Source: Rubripirellula sp.
GTDB taxonomy: Bacteria; Planctomycetota; Planctomycetia; Pirellulales; Pirellulaceae
Length of the DNA: 44,684 nt
Reading direction: 5' to 3'
NCBI GenBank assembly: GCA_029213145.1
Contig: JARGNK010000010.1
Coordinates: forward strand, 45,886-90,569
Position 1 is the first letter of the stretch; each line of letters starts with the position of its first letter. Shown here one piece after another: positions 24,151 to 35,603 of this stretch. Made by a program: the position numbers and the translations under genes. The notes below the pieces were generated by a model. It saw only the letters and a list, made by a program, of their open reading frames with translations. It had not been told where the DNA came from and did not search any database.

Positions 24151-27114
24151 ATGGCAAAAGGCAGCCTCCAACCGAAGCACCGGCGAATCCGGCGGCGGCG
24201 ACTGCGCGTCGAATGCTTGGGTCAACGGCGACTATTAGCTGCCATCACCGGATCGGTTTTTGAGGACGCAAATCATTCCTCGCAACGCGAAGTCGGGGAA
24301 CTGAATGCACCGCAACGCCTGATTTATATTGATGCCAATGACAACGCGACCCTCGACGCCGACGAGCGATTCGTGGTCGGGGAAACGGATGGCACCTTTG
24401 AATTCGATGGCCTGACCGACGGCGATTACCTGATCCGATTGTTCAACGGCACATCGACGCAGACTCAAACAACGCCACTATCGGCTCGAATCGTTGGCAC
24501 GACCATCGCCGAAACGAACGCCACGCAGGTCCTCTCAGGCGTCGCATCCCCCTTGGCGCTGACCGATCAGTCACTGGTGGTCGGCGACCCTACGAGCGGG
24601 CAAAGCGAACTGTTGCCGATCGGTAACGACGTCACCAAAATGCAGAGGCTCCCTGATGGGCGGGTGCTGGCGATCGGAACCGATACCAACGGCCCTACCG
24701 CCTGGGTAATCGACCCCGTCGACGATACCGTCACACCAATTGATTTTTCCGGCGGCTCGTCAACACCTTGGTCGGAACTGGCGATCGATGGCAACGGCCG
24801 TGGTGTTCTACTGGATGTCGCTGTCGGCCAATCGGTCGTACGAAGCGTCGACGCAACCGACCCTGAAAATGCGATCACATCCGTTGTCACCAACACGACG
24901 GTTCCCACTGATACTCAAGTTCTTACTTCGTCGACGGGCAGCCGCTCAGTCTTTGCGTGGAATAGTTCGGAAGGCGTGCAAGCATCACTGTGGAGCAATG
25001 TAAGTAGCAATTTCATCACAAGCGCACCTGTTGAGCTAAATGATTCCAGTGACCTGCTGACATTTGACGACGCTTCTGGATTGCTTGCCACACGCAACAC
25101 CGATGGTGGCGTGACCGTCTATGACGTGGATGCCAACTTCGCGACACTTCACACCCTCAACAACGTGACCGGCCCAGTCGTAATTGACGGGGCCAGAGAA
25201 CTACTATTGGGGATCTCACCGATCGATACGGCGTTGAAGATCATCAATTTACGTGACGGCACAACCGTTGCGGACTTTGCCCTCGACCTGTCCGCTATCG
25301 GGACTTTGTCCTCGGTCGCACTCGCCCCGGAAAAGCTATCTTCCGACAAGCAGTCCGATGTGATGGTGGTTCTGGGGACCACCGGGTTTGCGGAAATCGT
25401 TCTAGATCGCAGTACCGCTCACAAAATCACGGTCGACGACGGCGTTGCCCCTGCCCCAATCCTGTTCGGCGTCGCAATGGCCGGCAGCAACGTGACGCCC
25501 GAATATGAAGTGCTGCCAAGCTTTCAAACGAGGGAAGACAATTCGTTATGGGCTGCCGCTCCCGGTGCACTGCAGCGATCTTTCGATGCTGACGGTGATC
25601 ATTACGCACTGGTTCAGCAAACCCCAGCCAGTCACGGATCGGTCACAGCAAGGCCCGATGGCTCATTTCTATACATACCGAATCCCAACTTCAACGGGAT
25701 CGACACTTTCAAGGTGGCGCTGCACGACGGGCGAGACATTTCGGATGACTTCGACGTACAAATCACGGTGATCCCCGTACCAGACGCCCCCGAGGGGATT
25801 ATCCTGGATCTGCCCCCAATCTCCGAATTGGTATTAGGCGGCTCGCCTGTCGGCACCATCGAAATCATCGACGCCGATGGTGGCGGCCATAACATCGTGA
25901 TCGACGATCCGCGGTTCGTTGTGGAGGGTGATGACATCATCTTCGTGGGCGGCGACATCGACTTCGAGAACGAACCTGAAATCAACTTGACAATCTCGGT
26001 CACCGACTTGGAAACCGACGAGAAGATCGAGAAGATCTTCGCAGCTCAAATACGCGAAGAATCGGCAATCCTAGAAATCAACCCAGACACGGCCGAGGTG
26101 ATCGAGAATCAACCCGGCGAGACCGTGGTAAGTGTTAGCGTAACCGCAGGCCAAAATTACTCACTGACACTTGACGACCCACGGTTCGAGCTAACCTCCA
26201 ATCAGGTGCTAAAACTAAAAGATGGCATCGCGCTGGACTACGAAACGGAACAAACCGTCGTCGTCAACGTCACGGCGACCGGCGAAACCGATGGCCAACA
26301 ACTGACCGAACCGATCACAATCTCCGTGATCGATGTTCCCGAGGCTCCCACGAGTCTCGCGTTGAGCAACCAAACCGTCCTGGAATTGCACCCCGGTGAT
26401 GTTGTCGGCAAAGTTTTGGTTGATGGCCTCGACAGCAGGGCATACTACGAACTCTACGTAGACGACCCGCGTTTCGAAATCGTCGATGGAACGCTTAAAC
26501 TGCTCGACAACCAAATCGTCGAACGGTCTGCACAGAGTGAAATCGAATTAACGATTACCGCCGAACTGAAGAACAACCTCGCATCAATCAGCGAGACCTT
26601 CATCATTGAGGTAAGAGAGAACGACGCGCCGTACCATAATCACGACAACCCGTACGACGTCGACCACAATGGATTGGTCACCGCTGCTGACGCCTTGGTG
26701 ATCATTAATTTCTTGAACAACTTCGGCCCGGGTCCGGCCGGTCGGGGCAACTCTAATTTTTGCTACGACGTCAATGCAGATTCACTGGTAACGGCACTCG
26801 ATGCCTTGCTGGTTCTCAATGAACTCGCCAGAATCGAAAGCGGCTCCGGTACGGTCGGCGGAGAAGGCGAAACAAACAAAGCAAGCGTTGGCAAGAACGG
26901 CAACTCTGCTGAAGGAGAAGCGTTAGTTCCAGAAGGCGAATTTGTTCCGCTCGATGCCTCGTCGCTCAATCCGACCACCAAGACCACCGAACGTGCTGAC
27001 TTCGAGTCGTCGGAATCTTCCATGCAAACACGTGACCCGCAAACATGTGGCACGCAGAGCGAGGAATACACCCGAATCATCGACGAAAGCATCACACTGC
27101 TCTCCGACGAGTGA
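24151..27114 (+). CDS. Secreted multidomain adhesin-like protein with cadherin-like and dockerin-like modules
   Basis: The 987-residue protein starts with a strongly basic stretch (HRRIRRRRLRVECLGQRRLLA, residues 10-30). This is of the kind that opens many large exported planctomycete proteins, ahead of a Cna-B/SdrD-like domain (about 31-100). A beta-propeller-like or unclassified region follows to about 470. A Big_9/cadherin-like module comes next (475-545; DGSFLYIPNPNFNGIDTF), then three Ig/cadherin-like repeats of about 95 residues, each with a DDPRF motif near residues 584, 675 and 771. A dockerin-like pair of calcium loops (832-896; DVDHNGLVTAADAL and DVNADSLVTALDAL) precedes an acidic tail. 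It probably works at the cell surface in calcium-dependent binding. The ATG at 24151 is the only sensible start. The 302 bases after it (27115-27416) hold nothing I can support. Confidence 0.85.
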   Translation: MAKGSLQPKHRRIRRRRLRVECLGQRRLLAAITGSVFEDANHSSQREVGELNAPQRLIYIDANDNATLDADERFVVGETDGTFEFDGLTDGDYLIRLFNGTSTQTQTTPLSARIVGTTIAETNATQVLSGVASPLALTDQSLVVGDPTSGQSELLPIGNDVTKMQRLPDGRVLAIGTDTNGPTAWVIDPVDDTVTPIDFSGGSSTPWSELAIDGNGRGVLLDVAVGQSVVRSVDATDPENAITSVVTNTTVPTDTQVLTSSTGSRSVFAWNSSEGVQASLWSNVSSNFITSAPVELNDSSDLLTFDDASGLLATRNTDGGVTVYDVDANFATLHTLNNVTGPVVIDGARELLLGISPIDTALKIINLRDGTTVADFALDLSAIGTLSSVALAPEKLSSDKQSDVMVVLGTTGFAEIVLDRSTAHKITVDDGVAPAPILFGVAMAGSNVTPEYEVLPSFQTREDNSLWAAAPGALQRSFDADGDHYALVQQTPASHGSVTARPDGSFLYIPNPNFNGIDTFKVALHDGRDISDDFDVQITVIPVPDAPEGIILDLPPISELVLGGSPVGTIEIIDADGGGHNIVIDDPRFVVEGDDIIFVGGDIDFENEPEINLTISVTDLETDEKIEKIFAAQIREESAILEINPDTAEVIENQPGETVVSVSVTAGQNYSLTLDDPRFELTSNQVLKLKDGIALDYETEQTVVVNVTATGETDGQQLTEPITISVIDVPEAPTSLALSNQTVLELHPGDVVGKVLVDGLDSRAYYELYVDDPRFEIVDGTLKLLDNQIVERSAQSEIELTITAELKNNLASISETFIIEVRENDAPYHNHDNPYDVDHNGLVTAADALVIINFLNNFGPGPAGRGNSNFCYDVNADSLVTALDALLVLNELARIESGSGTVGGEGETNKASVGKNGNSAEGEALVPEGEFVPLDASSLNPTTKTTERADFESSESSMQTRDPQTCGTQSEEYTRIIDESITLLSDE

Positions 27115-27416
27115 TCGCTTTCGAATTGGACGGGTCCAAAATAGCTTCTCGCGGGAATTGCTTCCCCAACTGACTGAACTGCGACGCCCGACTCTTGTTA
27201 CCGTGACTTTCAACTGGCGAGCGTAAACGCCTCAGAGTATTGCCGCAGTAACTACACGGCTGAATTCCGCGAGAGAGGCTTCCAGCAAATCATCGAGACT
27301 GGTGCCCAAAATGGACAACCTCGTGCATCGGCACCACGCCGAAGGGCAATGAGCCAAGGTAAGACCTCCGCTTCTGCCGTTCGCTGGCCTACGAAGATCC
27401 CTGCAATGGGCTCGCG
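27115..27416. other. Intergenic, no feature seen
   Basis: Between the convergent adhesin-like gene and the small membrane protein I see no supported gene, no strong hairpin and no repeat. Short frames here overlap real genes or lack ordinary composition. Confidence 0.5.
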
Positions 27417-27692
27417 TCACTGAGCCAAGAGTCGCCCCATCACCGACCGAATTCGCTTCGGCAAGGTGAATGCGTATAAAACCGTGATCGCACCAGCACT
27501 CAAAATCAGCCAGGGAAACCACTCTTGCGGTCGCCACTCACGAGTATCCGAGGCTGGCTCACCGATGGGATTGACGAGACTGCTGGCCTCTGCCTCAGTC
27601 GGGGAATAGAAGCTCGCGCTCTCGATAAAAAGACATTCAAGACCGATAATAATGGCCATTAGGCCCAAGGCGATGAAAACGGAACGCCACAT
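27417..27692 (-). CDS. Small two-helix membrane protein, function unknown
   Basis: The 91-residue protein has a first hydrophobic helix (residues 5-22, VFIALGLMAIIIGLECLF), a polar stretch with a conserved-looking FYSPTEAEASS, and a second helix (57-76, EWFPWLILSAGAITVLYAF) followed by basic residues. Composition and sequence look like a genuine small planctomycete membrane protein that I recall from related genomes, although I have not searched for it. The start ATG at 27692 is preceded by no obvious Shine-Dalgarno. No partner gene is evident; the gene upstream on this strand, if any, would lie in the poorly resolved region 27693-28306. Confidence 0.6.
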   Translation of the reverse strand: MWRSVFIALGLMAIIIGLECLFIESASFYSPTEAEASSLVNPIGEPASDTREWRPQEWFPWLILSAGAITVLYAFTLPKRIRSVMGRLLAQ

Positions 27693-28306
27693 AATTCAGT
27701 ACCAAGACGAGAGGATCGAGACTGTTATCGACTTATCGACGAATTGACTTGGCAGTTGTGAATGATTGCTTCAGCGGCCCAAGAAACGGCACAATCGCCA
27801 AAATGCTAGGGAGACCATTCGGCACGATCGTTTTCACATGAGGCCGCCCCCGACGCGAGAATGCACCAATCCCCCATGACACAGCACCGAAAAACGGGAA
27901 AGGGAACAGGCCCGACTGAGAAGACGGAGACGCAAAACCCGCATTGAGCCATGGAAAAAACACGCCTGCAGAGCCAATCCCTCCCCGCCAGCAGATGAAC
28001 AGCAAACCACCCCGAAGTGCTATTCATAAACGGCCACCTGGTTGCCCAACCTTCTTTTGATGGCCCCATGTTGGGCTCGTCTCGCCGTAAATCTTCCGTT
28101 TTGACAGTTCATTTGAAGATGCAAGCGGTTGAATCGGCGAGCGTCGGAGCGCAGAAAAGCAGGCCAGCCACACGCTTGCTAGCAATTGCGTCCAGAAGGT
28201 CGATCGACTTGACGCCGACCGCGGATTCCCTTAACTTTATTAACGCAACCGCCACCCAAGCGGAGCAAGATTAGTTTAATTAATACAACACCGCAGGCGT
28301 TTTGGT
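27693..28306. other. Long intergenic region; possible remnant gene at 27733-28005 (minus)
   Basis: This 614-base gap precedes the LysR gene. A minus-strand frame at 27733-28005 (90 codons, TTG start) encodes hydrophobic segments (SGLFPFPFFGAVSWGIGAF and LPSILAIVPFLG) that resemble a small membrane protein or a remnant of one. It lacks a good start and I cannot confirm it. An AT-rich stretch with TTAATTAA (about 28277-28284) lies just before the LysR start and could be part of its promoter. Otherwise nothing is seen. Confidence 0.4.
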
Positions 28307-29281
28307 TTGAATCTCCGTACACTCGAGCTGTTTTGTACGATTGCTGACCAGCGGAGTTTTTCCAAGGCGGCCATCGCTCACGAGTTGACGCAGAGCGCCG
28401 TTAGCCAAGCCATGCAACTGCTGGAGGAATCGCTAGGTTGCAAGCTGATCGATCGCTCCAAGCGGCCGTTGGTGTTGACTCCGGCGGGGAAACAATTTGT
28501 CTCTGGAGCACGGGGAATCTTGCGGAGCTATCAGCGACTCGAGCAAGAAGTCCGCTCGACCAGCGAGCAACTAAGCGGTCGAATCACGATCGGGTCGATC
28601 GTCTCAATCGGGCTGAGCTACATGCCGGAGGCGACTGAAGCATTCTCGCGACTGCACCCCGAGGTCAAAGTGAGACCGCAGTTTGGCTCGCGAGACCGGG
28701 TGTTCGAGATGACCGCAGCTGGCGAGGTTGATTTCGGGTTAGTTAGCTTCCCAAAACGCAGCAAGGACCTGCAATTTGTTCCTTGGCAGCAGGAACCACT
28801 CAGATTGGTTTGTTCTTCCCAGCATCCACTGGCCAATGCCCGCGATGTCTCCATCAGCCATTTGATGGGCATCCAAATGATTGGGTTCGACCCACAGCTT
28901 CAATTACGACAGCACATCGATGAAGGCTTGGCCGAAGCGGGGATTCGGGTCGAGGTTTTGATGGAGTTTGACAATGCGGACTCCATGGTCCGCGCCATTC
29001 AGGCCAATCGGGGAATTGGAATTGTTCCCGAGGCAGCGGTCCGCCGGGAAACCGCGCATGGATCGCTGCAAGTGGTCGCCTGTCGAGGACTGCGGATGAC
29101 TCGGCCTTTGGGCATCATATTCCGCCGCTCCGGCCGACTTTCACGAGCTTCCAGCGAATTCGGTTCGCTGCTGCTGGGGCGTCCATTAGAAGCAGAAAAG
29201 CGAACTGGCTTCGGCACCGGGAGGCCGGCCAGGGAAGAACCACCATTGGAATCCGATCACGGCACATCAGTGGTCGCCTGA
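28307..29281 (+). CDS. LysR family transcriptional regulator
   Basis: This 324-residue LysR-type regulator has an N-terminal winged helix-turn-helix (residues 1-60; MNLRTLELFCTIADQRSFSK, followed by AAIAHELTQSAVSQAMQLLE) and a C-terminal co-inducer-binding domain of the periplasmic-binding fold (about 90-290). The start is TTG at 28307; the expected LysR N-terminus begins right there. The gene is followed on the same strand by gltB after 113 bases. This suggests that it regulates glutamate synthase, like GltC in Bacillus, although the inducer is unknown. The C-terminal 35 residues are polar and not part of the fold. Confidence 0.93.
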   Translation: MNLRTLELFCTIADQRSFSKAAIAHELTQSAVSQAMQLLEESLGCKLIDRSKRPLVLTPAGKQFVSGARGILRSYQRLEQEVRSTSEQLSGRITIGSIVSIGLSYMPEATEAFSRLHPEVKVRPQFGSRDRVFEMTAAGEVDFGLVSFPKRSKDLQFVPWQQEPLRLVCSSQHPLANARDVSISHLMGIQMIGFDPQLQLRQHIDEGLAEAGIRVEVLMEFDNADSMVRAIQANRGIGIVPEAAVRRETAHGSLQVVACRGLRMTRPLGIIFRRSGRLSRASSEFGSLLLGRPLEAEKRTGFGTGRPAREEPPLESDHGTSVVA

Positions 29282-29380
29282 ACCAAGAGAACCAAGCCAT
29301 TTCTCTTCGGGTCGCAAATCGAATTCGCGTCTCTGAAGGAAATGACCCGCCCGAGCAATCCGGCGGTAAGCACCGAACGA

Positions 29381-29386
29381 AGAGGA
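29381..29386 (+). promoter_or_regulatory. Shine-Dalgarno site that fixes the gltB start
   Basis: AGAGGA (29381-29386) lies eight bases before the ATG at 29395. An in-frame ATG at 29386 overlaps this site and would leave no spacing, so the ATG at 29395 is the better start for gltB. Confidence 0.7.
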
Positions 29387-29394
29387 TGATAAAG

Positions 29395-32300
29395 ATGACA
29401 CAATCGCCAGATGAACTGACCGGTGATGTGAAGACCAGCCGCATTCATTTGCCAGAGGCTCAAGGTCTGTATGATCCGGAACACGAGAAGGACGCTTGCG
29501 GTGTTGGCTTCATCGCCCACATCCAAGGTGTACCGAGTCACCAGAACATTCTTGACGCCGATACGATCCTACAGAGTATGGATCACCGAGGTGCCTGTGG
29601 TTGTGAACCCAACACGGGTGATGGTTCAGGCATCATGTGCGGGTTGCCCCACAAATTCCTCGCCAAAGTCGCCCGGAAAGACCTTGGAGTCGAGTTGCCC
29701 GAACCCGAGCAGTTCGCCGCTGGGCTGGTCTTCCTGCCACAAGACGACCAAGAGCGAGCGTTCTGCAAACAGACCATCGAGGAGCTGATCGCCCAAGAGG
29801 GCCAACAACTGATCGGCTGGCGAGATGTCCCTCAGATGACCGACCTGGCTGATGTCGGACCGACAGCACGGCAAAGTGAACCGGTGATCGAGATGCTGTT
29901 CGTCGCCGCGGGTGAAGGACTTTCCGGCGATGCTTTTGATCGCAAACTGTACATGATCCACAAACAGGCCAGCCACCGATTGCGGGGCAGCGAAACGCTC
30001 CAGCAAGCGTTGATGTTTTACATCTGCTCGCTCAGCACCAAAGTCATCATCTACAAGGGAATGCTGACCCCCGCTCAAGTCCTGCCCTATTACCCCGACC
30101 TTCGGGATGAGGATTTCGAGACCCACCTGGCGATGGTTCATAGTCGGTTCTCCACCAATACATTCCCAAGCTGGGACCGCGCACAACCGCTGCGGTTCAT
30201 GAGTCACAACGGGGAAATCAACACCCTGCGAGGCAACAGCAACTGGATGCGGGCACGAGAGGGTTCGGCCCAGAGCGATATATTTGGCGATGAACTGCAA
30301 AAGCTGTTTCCGGTCGTGGAACCGCACTGCAGCGACTCTGGCACTTTCGATAACGTGCTTGAATTCATGCTGATGACGGGCCGCACGCTGCAGGAAGCGA
30401 TCATGATGATGGTCCCTGAAGCATGGCAGAAACACGACACGATGGATGAGGAGAAGCGTGCGTTTTACGAGTATTTCTCTTGCCTGATGGAACCGTGGGA
30501 CGGTCCGGCCTCCATCGCATTCACGGACGGAAAATACATCGGTGCCACGCTCGATCGCAACGGTTTGCGTCCTAGTCGCTATTACATCACCCACGACGAT
30601 CGAGTGATCATGGCGAGCGAAGTGGGTGTCCTGCCAGTCGATCCGGCCATCGTGAAAAGCAAAGGCCGCCTGCAGCCAGGCAAGATGTTCCTGATTGATT
30701 TCGAAGCCGGGCGTCTGATTCCAGATGAGGAACTCAAGAGTGACTTCGCTCGCAAGATGCCTTACGGCAATTGGCTGAAATCACAACGAATTCGACTATC
30801 GGATCTGCACCCCGAAAGTGAACCCCACGGCTTCGACAGCCAATCGCTGCTGCCTCGGATGCAGGCCTTCGGTTACACCGCGGAAACGATGAGCTTCATG
30901 CTCCGCCCCCTTGTCGAGCAACTCCGCGACCCCGTTGGTTCGATGGGGAACGACAGCGCTATCGCGTGCTTGAGCGATAAGCCGAGGATGATCTATGACT
31001 ACTTCAAGCAGTTGTTCGCTCAAGTCACCAACCCCGCGATCGATTCGATCCGGGAAGAGGTGATCATGTCGCTGGAGTGCTACATCGGGCCAGAGCAAAA
31101 CCTGCTCGACGCCACCCCTGAGCACTGCCACCGATTACTCGTTGATCATCCGATCTTGACCAACGAAGAAATCGCGGCGCTCGAACACATTGATCACAAA
31201 GGTTGGCACAGTCGAGTCATCGACATCACCTTCGATCGCAAAGAGGGCAAGGCTGGCGTTCTGAAAACGCTCGACCGAATCGCGGCCGAAGCCGAAGCGG
31301 CGACCGATGAGGGAATTCAATTGATCGTCCTTAGCGACCGGGCCATTTGCCACGACCGGGTGCCGGTCAGTGCACTGCTAGCCGTTGGATCAGTCCATCA
31401 CCACTTGGTTAAGCAAGCGAAGCGAACGCGAATCGGATTAGCTGTCGAAACGGGTGAGGCAAGGGAAGTTCACCATCACTGCCTGCTCATTGGTTACGGT
31501 GCCGATGCCATTAACCCCTACTTGGCCTTTGAGGCCCTCTGGCAGTCTCGTCGTGATGGATTGATGGATCCTTCGATGGACGATGACAAAGTGGTAGCGG
31601 CCTACCGAAAAGGCGTCGCCAAGGGAATGCTGAAGGTGATGGCCAAAATGGGTATCAGTACCCTGCAAAGCTATAAGGGCGCACAGATATTTGAAGCGCT
31701 CGGACTGCGTGATGAAGTCATCGACAAATGCTTCGTTGGCACCGCCAGCCGGATCCAAGGCGTCTCGTTTGACGTCATTGCCGAAGAGACACTGCGGCGA
31801 CATTCCCTGGGCTACCCAGAACGAAACGAAGACCGACTGCGGCAACTTCCCAACCTGGGTGAGTTTCACTGGCGAGCAGAAGGTGAAAAGCACGCATGGT
31901 CACCAGGGTCGATCTCGAACTTGCAAATCGCTGCACGCAAGAATGACGAATCGGCCTACTGGAAGTTTGCCCACACCATCAACGAGGACAATCGTTCCCG
32001 CTGCACGCTCCGCGGCCTGCTTGATTTCAAGTTTGAAAACGCAACCGCAATTCCTCTGGAAGAAGTCGAATCGACCTCCAACATCGTCAAACGATTCTGC
32101 ACCGGTGCAATGAGCCTTGGCAGTATCAGCGCCGAATCCCATGAGACGCTGGCCATCGCCATGAATCGTTTGGGCGGCAAGAGCAACACCGGAGAGGGCG
32201 GCGAAGATCCGATTCGCTTCCAACCCCTCGAAAATGGCGATTCCAAACGCTCCGCGATCAAGCAGGTTGCCTCAGGAAGATTCGGGGTAACGATCGAATA

Positions 32301-33987
32301 TTTAACCAATGCCGACGAAATCCAAATCAAGATTTCGCAAGGTGCAAAACCGGGTGAGGGAGGTGAGTTGCCGGGCCGAAAAGTTGATCAGAACATCGCC
32401 CGCATTCGCTACAGCACACCTGGTGTCGGCTTGATCAGCCCACCGCCCCACCACGACATTTATTCAATCGAAGATCTCGCTCAGTTGATTCATGATCTCA
32501 AAAACGCGAATCGGGCGGCCAGGATCAGCGTCAAACTGGTGAGCGAAGTCGGTGTCGGCGTGATCGCCTCGGGTGTCGCCAAGGCACATGCCGATCACAT
32601 CCTGATTTCCGGTGATACCGGCGGAACGGGTGCCTCGCCGTTGACGAGCATCAAACATGCTGGCCTGCCTTGGGAACTGGGGATTGCGGAAACGCACCAA
32701 GTTCTAGTGCTGAACGATCTTCGCAGTCGTGTGGTCTTACAGACCGACGGTGGGCTGAAGACCGGTCGCGATGTGGTCATCGCTGCCTTGCTGGGTGCGG
32801 AAGAATTTGGTTTCTCCACCGCACCGCTGATCACACTCGGCTGCATCATGATGCGAAAGTGTCACTTGAATACCTGCCCGGTGGGCATCGCAACCCAAGA
32901 TCCGGAGTTGCGTAAAAAGTTCACCGGCAAGCCCGAGCATGTTGTCAACTATTTGTTCATGGTGGCCGAGGAAGCACGACGGATCATGGCCAAACTCGGT
33001 TTCCGCACCATCGACGAGATGGTGGGACATTCAGAGATGCTGCACACCGATGATGCCATTGCACACTGGAAATCGGATGGATTGGATTTAACGTCCGTGC
33101 TGATGCCTGCCAATCGCTCCCACGAAAATGTCGACGTGATTTGCACGCAAACGCAGGATCACGGCTTGGAAAAATCGCTCGACGTCACTGTCCTCCTTGA
33201 TGCCGCAGCCCCCGCACTTGAAAAGGGCGAAGCGGTGACGATCAAGTCCCCAATCATCAATATCAACCGAACCGTCGGCACCATTCTGAGCAACGAAGTT
33301 GCCAAACGGCACGGCCAAGCAGGATTGCCGGACGAGACAATCCGGATTGAATTGACTGGATCCGCAGGGCAAAGCCTCGGTGCATTTCTCGCTCATGGAA
33401 TCACGATCGACCTCGAAGGGGACGCGAACGATTACGTTGGCAAGGGCCTAAGCGGCGGACGGCTGGTGATCTATCCGCCCCGCGAAAGCACGTTCACACC
33501 CAAAGACAACATTTTGGTAGGCAACGTTTGCTTGTATGGCGCAACCGGTGGTGAAGCGTTTTTCCGGGGCCGCGCAGCAGAACGCTTCTGCGTCCGCAAC
33601 AGTGGGGCTCGAACGGTAATCGAGGGAGTCGGTGATCATGCTTGTGAGTACATGACCGGGGGTCGCGTGGTCGTCCTTGGTCCCACCGGACGCAACTTCG
33701 CGGCGGGCATGTCAGGCGGCATCGCCTACATCTGGGATCGCGAAGGCGATTTTAATTTGAACTGCAATCTTGCCTCGGTCGGCTTGGAACGAATCGAATC
33801 CTCCGAGGAGGAAGCGGAAGTCAAAGATTTGATCCGCAGACACGCGGAGTTAACCGGCAGTGATGTCGCGGCTGGCGTTCTGGAAGACTGGGAAGGATTC
33901 CTCCGCCAATGCGTGAAAGTCATGCCGACCGATTACAAACGGGTTCTGCAGCAAATGAAACAGCAAGAACAGGCTGCAACGACCTGA
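29395..33987 (+). CDS. gltB: Glutamate synthase, large (alpha) subunit
   Basis: The large subunit of NADPH-dependent glutamate synthase (GOGAT) makes two glutamates from glutamine and 2-oxoglutarate with GltD. The 1530-residue protein carries an N-terminal Ntn-type glutamine amidotransferase with a 34-residue propeptide before Cys35 ([16 protein letters not shown]). A central domain and an FMN-binding synthase domain follow ([13 protein letters not shown] near residue 926, [26 protein letters not shown]). The 3Fe-4S cysteines are Cys1150, Cys1156 and Cys1161, and a C-terminal GXGXG beta-helix starts at [10 protein letters not shown]. Length and order are standard. It is transcribed with gltD 64 bases downstream, and a LysR gene lies just upstream. 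Confidence 0.98.
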   Translation: MTQSPDELTGDVKTSRIHLPEAQGLYDPEHEKDACGVGFIAHIQGVPSHQNILDADTILQSMDHRGACGCEPNTGDGSGIMCGLPHKFLAKVARKDLGVELPEPEQFAAGLVFLPQDDQERAFCKQTIEELIAQEGQQLIGWRDVPQMTDLADVGPTARQSEPVIEMLFVAAGEGLSGDAFDRKLYMIHKQASHRLRGSETLQQALMFYICSLSTKVIIYKGMLTPAQVLPYYPDLRDEDFETHLAMVHSRFSTNTFPSWDRAQPLRFMSHNGEINTLRGNSNWMRAREGSAQSDIFGDELQKLFPVVEPHCSDSGTFDNVLEFMLMTGRTLQEAIMMMVPEAWQKHDTMDEEKRAFYEYFSCLMEPWDGPASIAFTDGKYIGATLDRNGLRPSRYYITHDDRVIMASEVGVLPVDPAIVKSKGRLQPGKMFLIDFEAGRLIPDEELKSDFARKMPYGNWLKSQRIRLSDLHPESEPHGFDSQSLLPRMQAFGYTAETMSFMLRPLVEQLRDPVGSMGNDSAIACLSDKPRMIYDYFKQLFAQVTNPAIDSIREEVIMSLECYIGPEQNLLDATPEHCHRLLVDHPILTNEEIAALEHIDHKGWHSRVIDITFDRKEGKAGVLKTLDRIAAEAEAATDEGIQLIVLSDRAICHDRVPVSALLAVGSVHHHLVKQAKRTRIGLAVETGEAREVHHHCLLIGYGADAINPYLAFEALWQSRRDGLMDPSMDDDKVVAAYRKGVAKGMLKVMAKMGISTLQSYKGAQIFEALGLRDEVIDKCFVGTASRIQGVSFDVIAEETLRRHSLGYPERNEDRLRQLPNLGEFHWRAEGEKHAWSPGSISNLQIAARKNDESAYWKFAHTINEDNRSRCTLRGLLDFKFENATAIPLEEVESTSNIVKRFCTGAMSLGSISAESHETLAIAMNRLGGKSNTGEGGEDPIRFQPLENGDSKRSAIKQVASGRFGVTIEYLTNADEIQIKISQGAKPGEGGELPGRKVDQNIARIRYSTPGVGLISPPPHHDIYSIEDLAQLIHDLKNANRAARISVKLVSEVGVGVIASGVAKAHADHILISGDTGGTGASPLTSIKHAGLPWELGIAETHQVLVLNDLRSRVVLQTDGGLKTGRDVVIAALLGAEEFGFSTAPLITLGCIMMRKCHLNTCPVGIATQDPELRKKFTGKPEHVVNYLFMVAEEARRIMAKLGFRTIDEMVGHSEMLHTDDAIAHWKSDGLDLTSVLMPANRSHENVDVICTQTQDHGLEKSLDVTVLLDAAAPALEKGEAVTIKSPIININRTVGTILSNEVAKRHGQAGLPDETIRIELTGSAGQSLGAFLAHGITIDLEGDANDYVGKGLSGGRLVIYPPRESTFTPKDNILVGNVCLYGATGGEAFFRGRAAERFCVRNSGARTVIEGVGDHACEYMTGGRVVVLGPTGRNFAAGMSGGIAYIWDREGDFNLNCNLASVGLERIESSEEEAEVKDLIRRHAELTGSDVAAGVLEDWEGFLRQCVKVMPTDYKRVLQQMKQQEQAATT

Positions 33988-34051
33988 TCGCTTGATCATT
34001 TCCGTTGCCAGTAAACAATCCATTTCCCTGCTCCAACCAATCAGTGCCATC

Positions 34052-35560
34052 ATGGGTAAGCCAACCGGTTTCAAAGAGTTCGACCGCAAAAAAGTTCCAT
34101 GGCGTCTGCCTGTCGTTCGCATCAATGATTACGACGAGATTTACACCGAACCTCGTGTGGAACATCTACGTGAACAAGGTGCGCGGTGCATGGATTGCGG
34201 CGTTCCATTCTGCATGTCATCCACCGGTTGCCCAGTCGACAATTTGATTCCTGAGTGGAACGACTTGGTCTACAACGACCGCTGGAAAGAAGCCAGCGAG
34301 CGATTGCACAAGACCAACAACTTCCCAGAGTTCACCGGCCGGACTTGCCCCGCGCCTTGCGAGGGGTCGTGCGTCCTGGGAATTACAAATCCCGCGGTAA
34401 CAATTAAGAATATTGAAAATGCAATTGTTGATCGCGCCTGGTCCGAGGGATGGATCGTTCCGCGGCCACCCGCCAAACGAACCGGTAAGAAAATCGCGAT
34501 CGTCGGGAGCGGCCCTGCCGGTTTAGCGGCGGCCGATCAGCTGAATCAAGTCGGGCACACCGTTACCGTTTACGAGCGTTCGAATCGCCCTGGAGGGCTG
34601 CTTCAATATGGCATCCCCAATATGAAGCTGTCCAAAGACGCCGTGCAGCGCCGCATCGACAAAATGACGGCCGAAGGAATCAACTTTGTAACCGGCGCCG
34701 ACGTCGGGAACACCGTCGATCCGAAGGATTTGCAACAAGACCACGACGCTTTGCTGCTGGCTTGCGGTGCAACCAAACCTCGTGACTTACCGATTGCCAA
34801 TCGCGATACGCCCGGCGTCCACTTCGCGATGGAGTTCCTCACCGCAAATACGCGGCAAGCCATCCACGGCGATTCTATCGGCGACGAGTTTATCAGCGCC
34901 GAGGGAAAGGATGTGATTGTGATTGGCGGGGGCGATACCGGAACGGACTGTATCGCGACCAGCATCCGCCACGGTTGCCGCAGCTTGGTCAATTTTGAAT
35001 TGCTACCGAAGCCACCTGCCGAACGAGACGACGAGAATCCATGGCCCGAGTGGCCAAGGATCTTCCGAGTCGATTACGGTCACGAAGAATCCGAAGCCAA
35101 GTTTGGAAGAGACCCACGCCAGTACCAGATCCTCAGCAAGGAATTCTTGACCGACAACGAGGGACGCTTACGCGGGATCAAGACGGTTGAAGTCAAATGG
35201 ACGAAAGACGCTGAAGGCCAATGGGCAATGTCGGAAGTCGATGGCTCGGAGCGAGAGTGGCCCGCCCAGCTGATTCTGTTGTCGATGGGTTTCTTGGGAC
35301 CAGAGCAATACTTGGCCGAGGCAGTTGGGTTGGAAGTTGATCCTCGCAGTAACTTCCAGGCCGTTCACGGTAAGTTTGCCACCAACATCGAAGGCGTGTT
35401 TGCGGCAGGCGACTGTCGTCGCGGACAAAGTTTGGTTGTCTGGGCAATCAATGAAGGCAGAGGCGCAGCCCGAGCAATCGACATCTACCTTCAGGGAGCG
35501 AGCAATTTGCCCGCCCCCGGTGTCACGATGGGCACCTCCCTGGAAATGGCAGGCGCTTAG
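34052..35560 (+). CDS. gltD: Glutamate synthase, small (beta) subunit
   Basis: The NAD(P)H-oxidising subunit of glutamate synthase passes electrons through two 4Fe-4S clusters to GltB. The 502-residue protein has cluster cysteines in CMDCGVPFC (Cys46, 49, 54, with 60) and CPAPCEGSC (99, 103, 107). An FAD-binding motif [11 protein letters not shown] is at 150-160 and an NADPH motif [10 protein letters not shown] near 288. The frame opens at a TTG at 33992, but the ATG at 34052 ([10 protein letters not shown]) is the standard family start. It lies downstream of gltB in the same operon and is followed by an 11-bp hairpin. Confidence 0.97.
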   Translation: MGKPTGFKEFDRKKVPWRLPVVRINDYDEIYTEPRVEHLREQGARCMDCGVPFCMSSTGCPVDNLIPEWNDLVYNDRWKEASERLHKTNNFPEFTGRTCPAPCEGSCVLGITNPAVTIKNIENAIVDRAWSEGWIVPRPPAKRTGKKIAIVGSGPAGLAAADQLNQVGHTVTVYERSNRPGGLLQYGIPNMKLSKDAVQRRIDKMTAEGINFVTGADVGNTVDPKDLQQDHDALLLACGATKPRDLPIANRDTPGVHFAMEFLTANTRQAIHGDSIGDEFISAEGKDVIVIGGGDTGTDCIATSIRHGCRSLVNFELLPKPPAERDDENPWPEWPRIFRVDYGHEESEAKFGRDPRQYQILSKEFLTDNEGRLRGIKTVEVKWTKDAEGQWAMSEVDGSEREWPAQLILLSMGFLGPEQYLAEAVGLEVDPRSNFQAVHGKFATNIEGVFAAGDCRRGQSLVVWAINEGRGAARAIDIYLQGASNLPAPGVTMGTSLEMAGA

Positions 35561-35577
35561 GCTAACGTGTTTTACGC

Positions 35578-35603
35578 ACCGGTCACGCGACGGCGTGGCC
35601 GGT
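35578..35603. terminator. GC-rich hairpin after gltD
   Basis: ACCGGTCACGC (35578-35588) pairs with GCGTGGCCGGT (35593-35603), with one G-U pair in RNA, around a GACG loop. It begins 18 bases after the gltD stop. There is no T tract, so termination is probable but not certain. Confidence 0.45.

Noticed and set aside
27733..28005. Minus-strand frame with hydrophobic segments
   Set aside because: TTG start without a ribosome binding site, no family recognised; described as a possible remnant only within the intergenic entry.
29626..30594. 322-codon minus-strand frame inside gltB
   Set aside because: Antisense to the glutamine amidotransferase domain of gltB; composition is not that of an independent protein.
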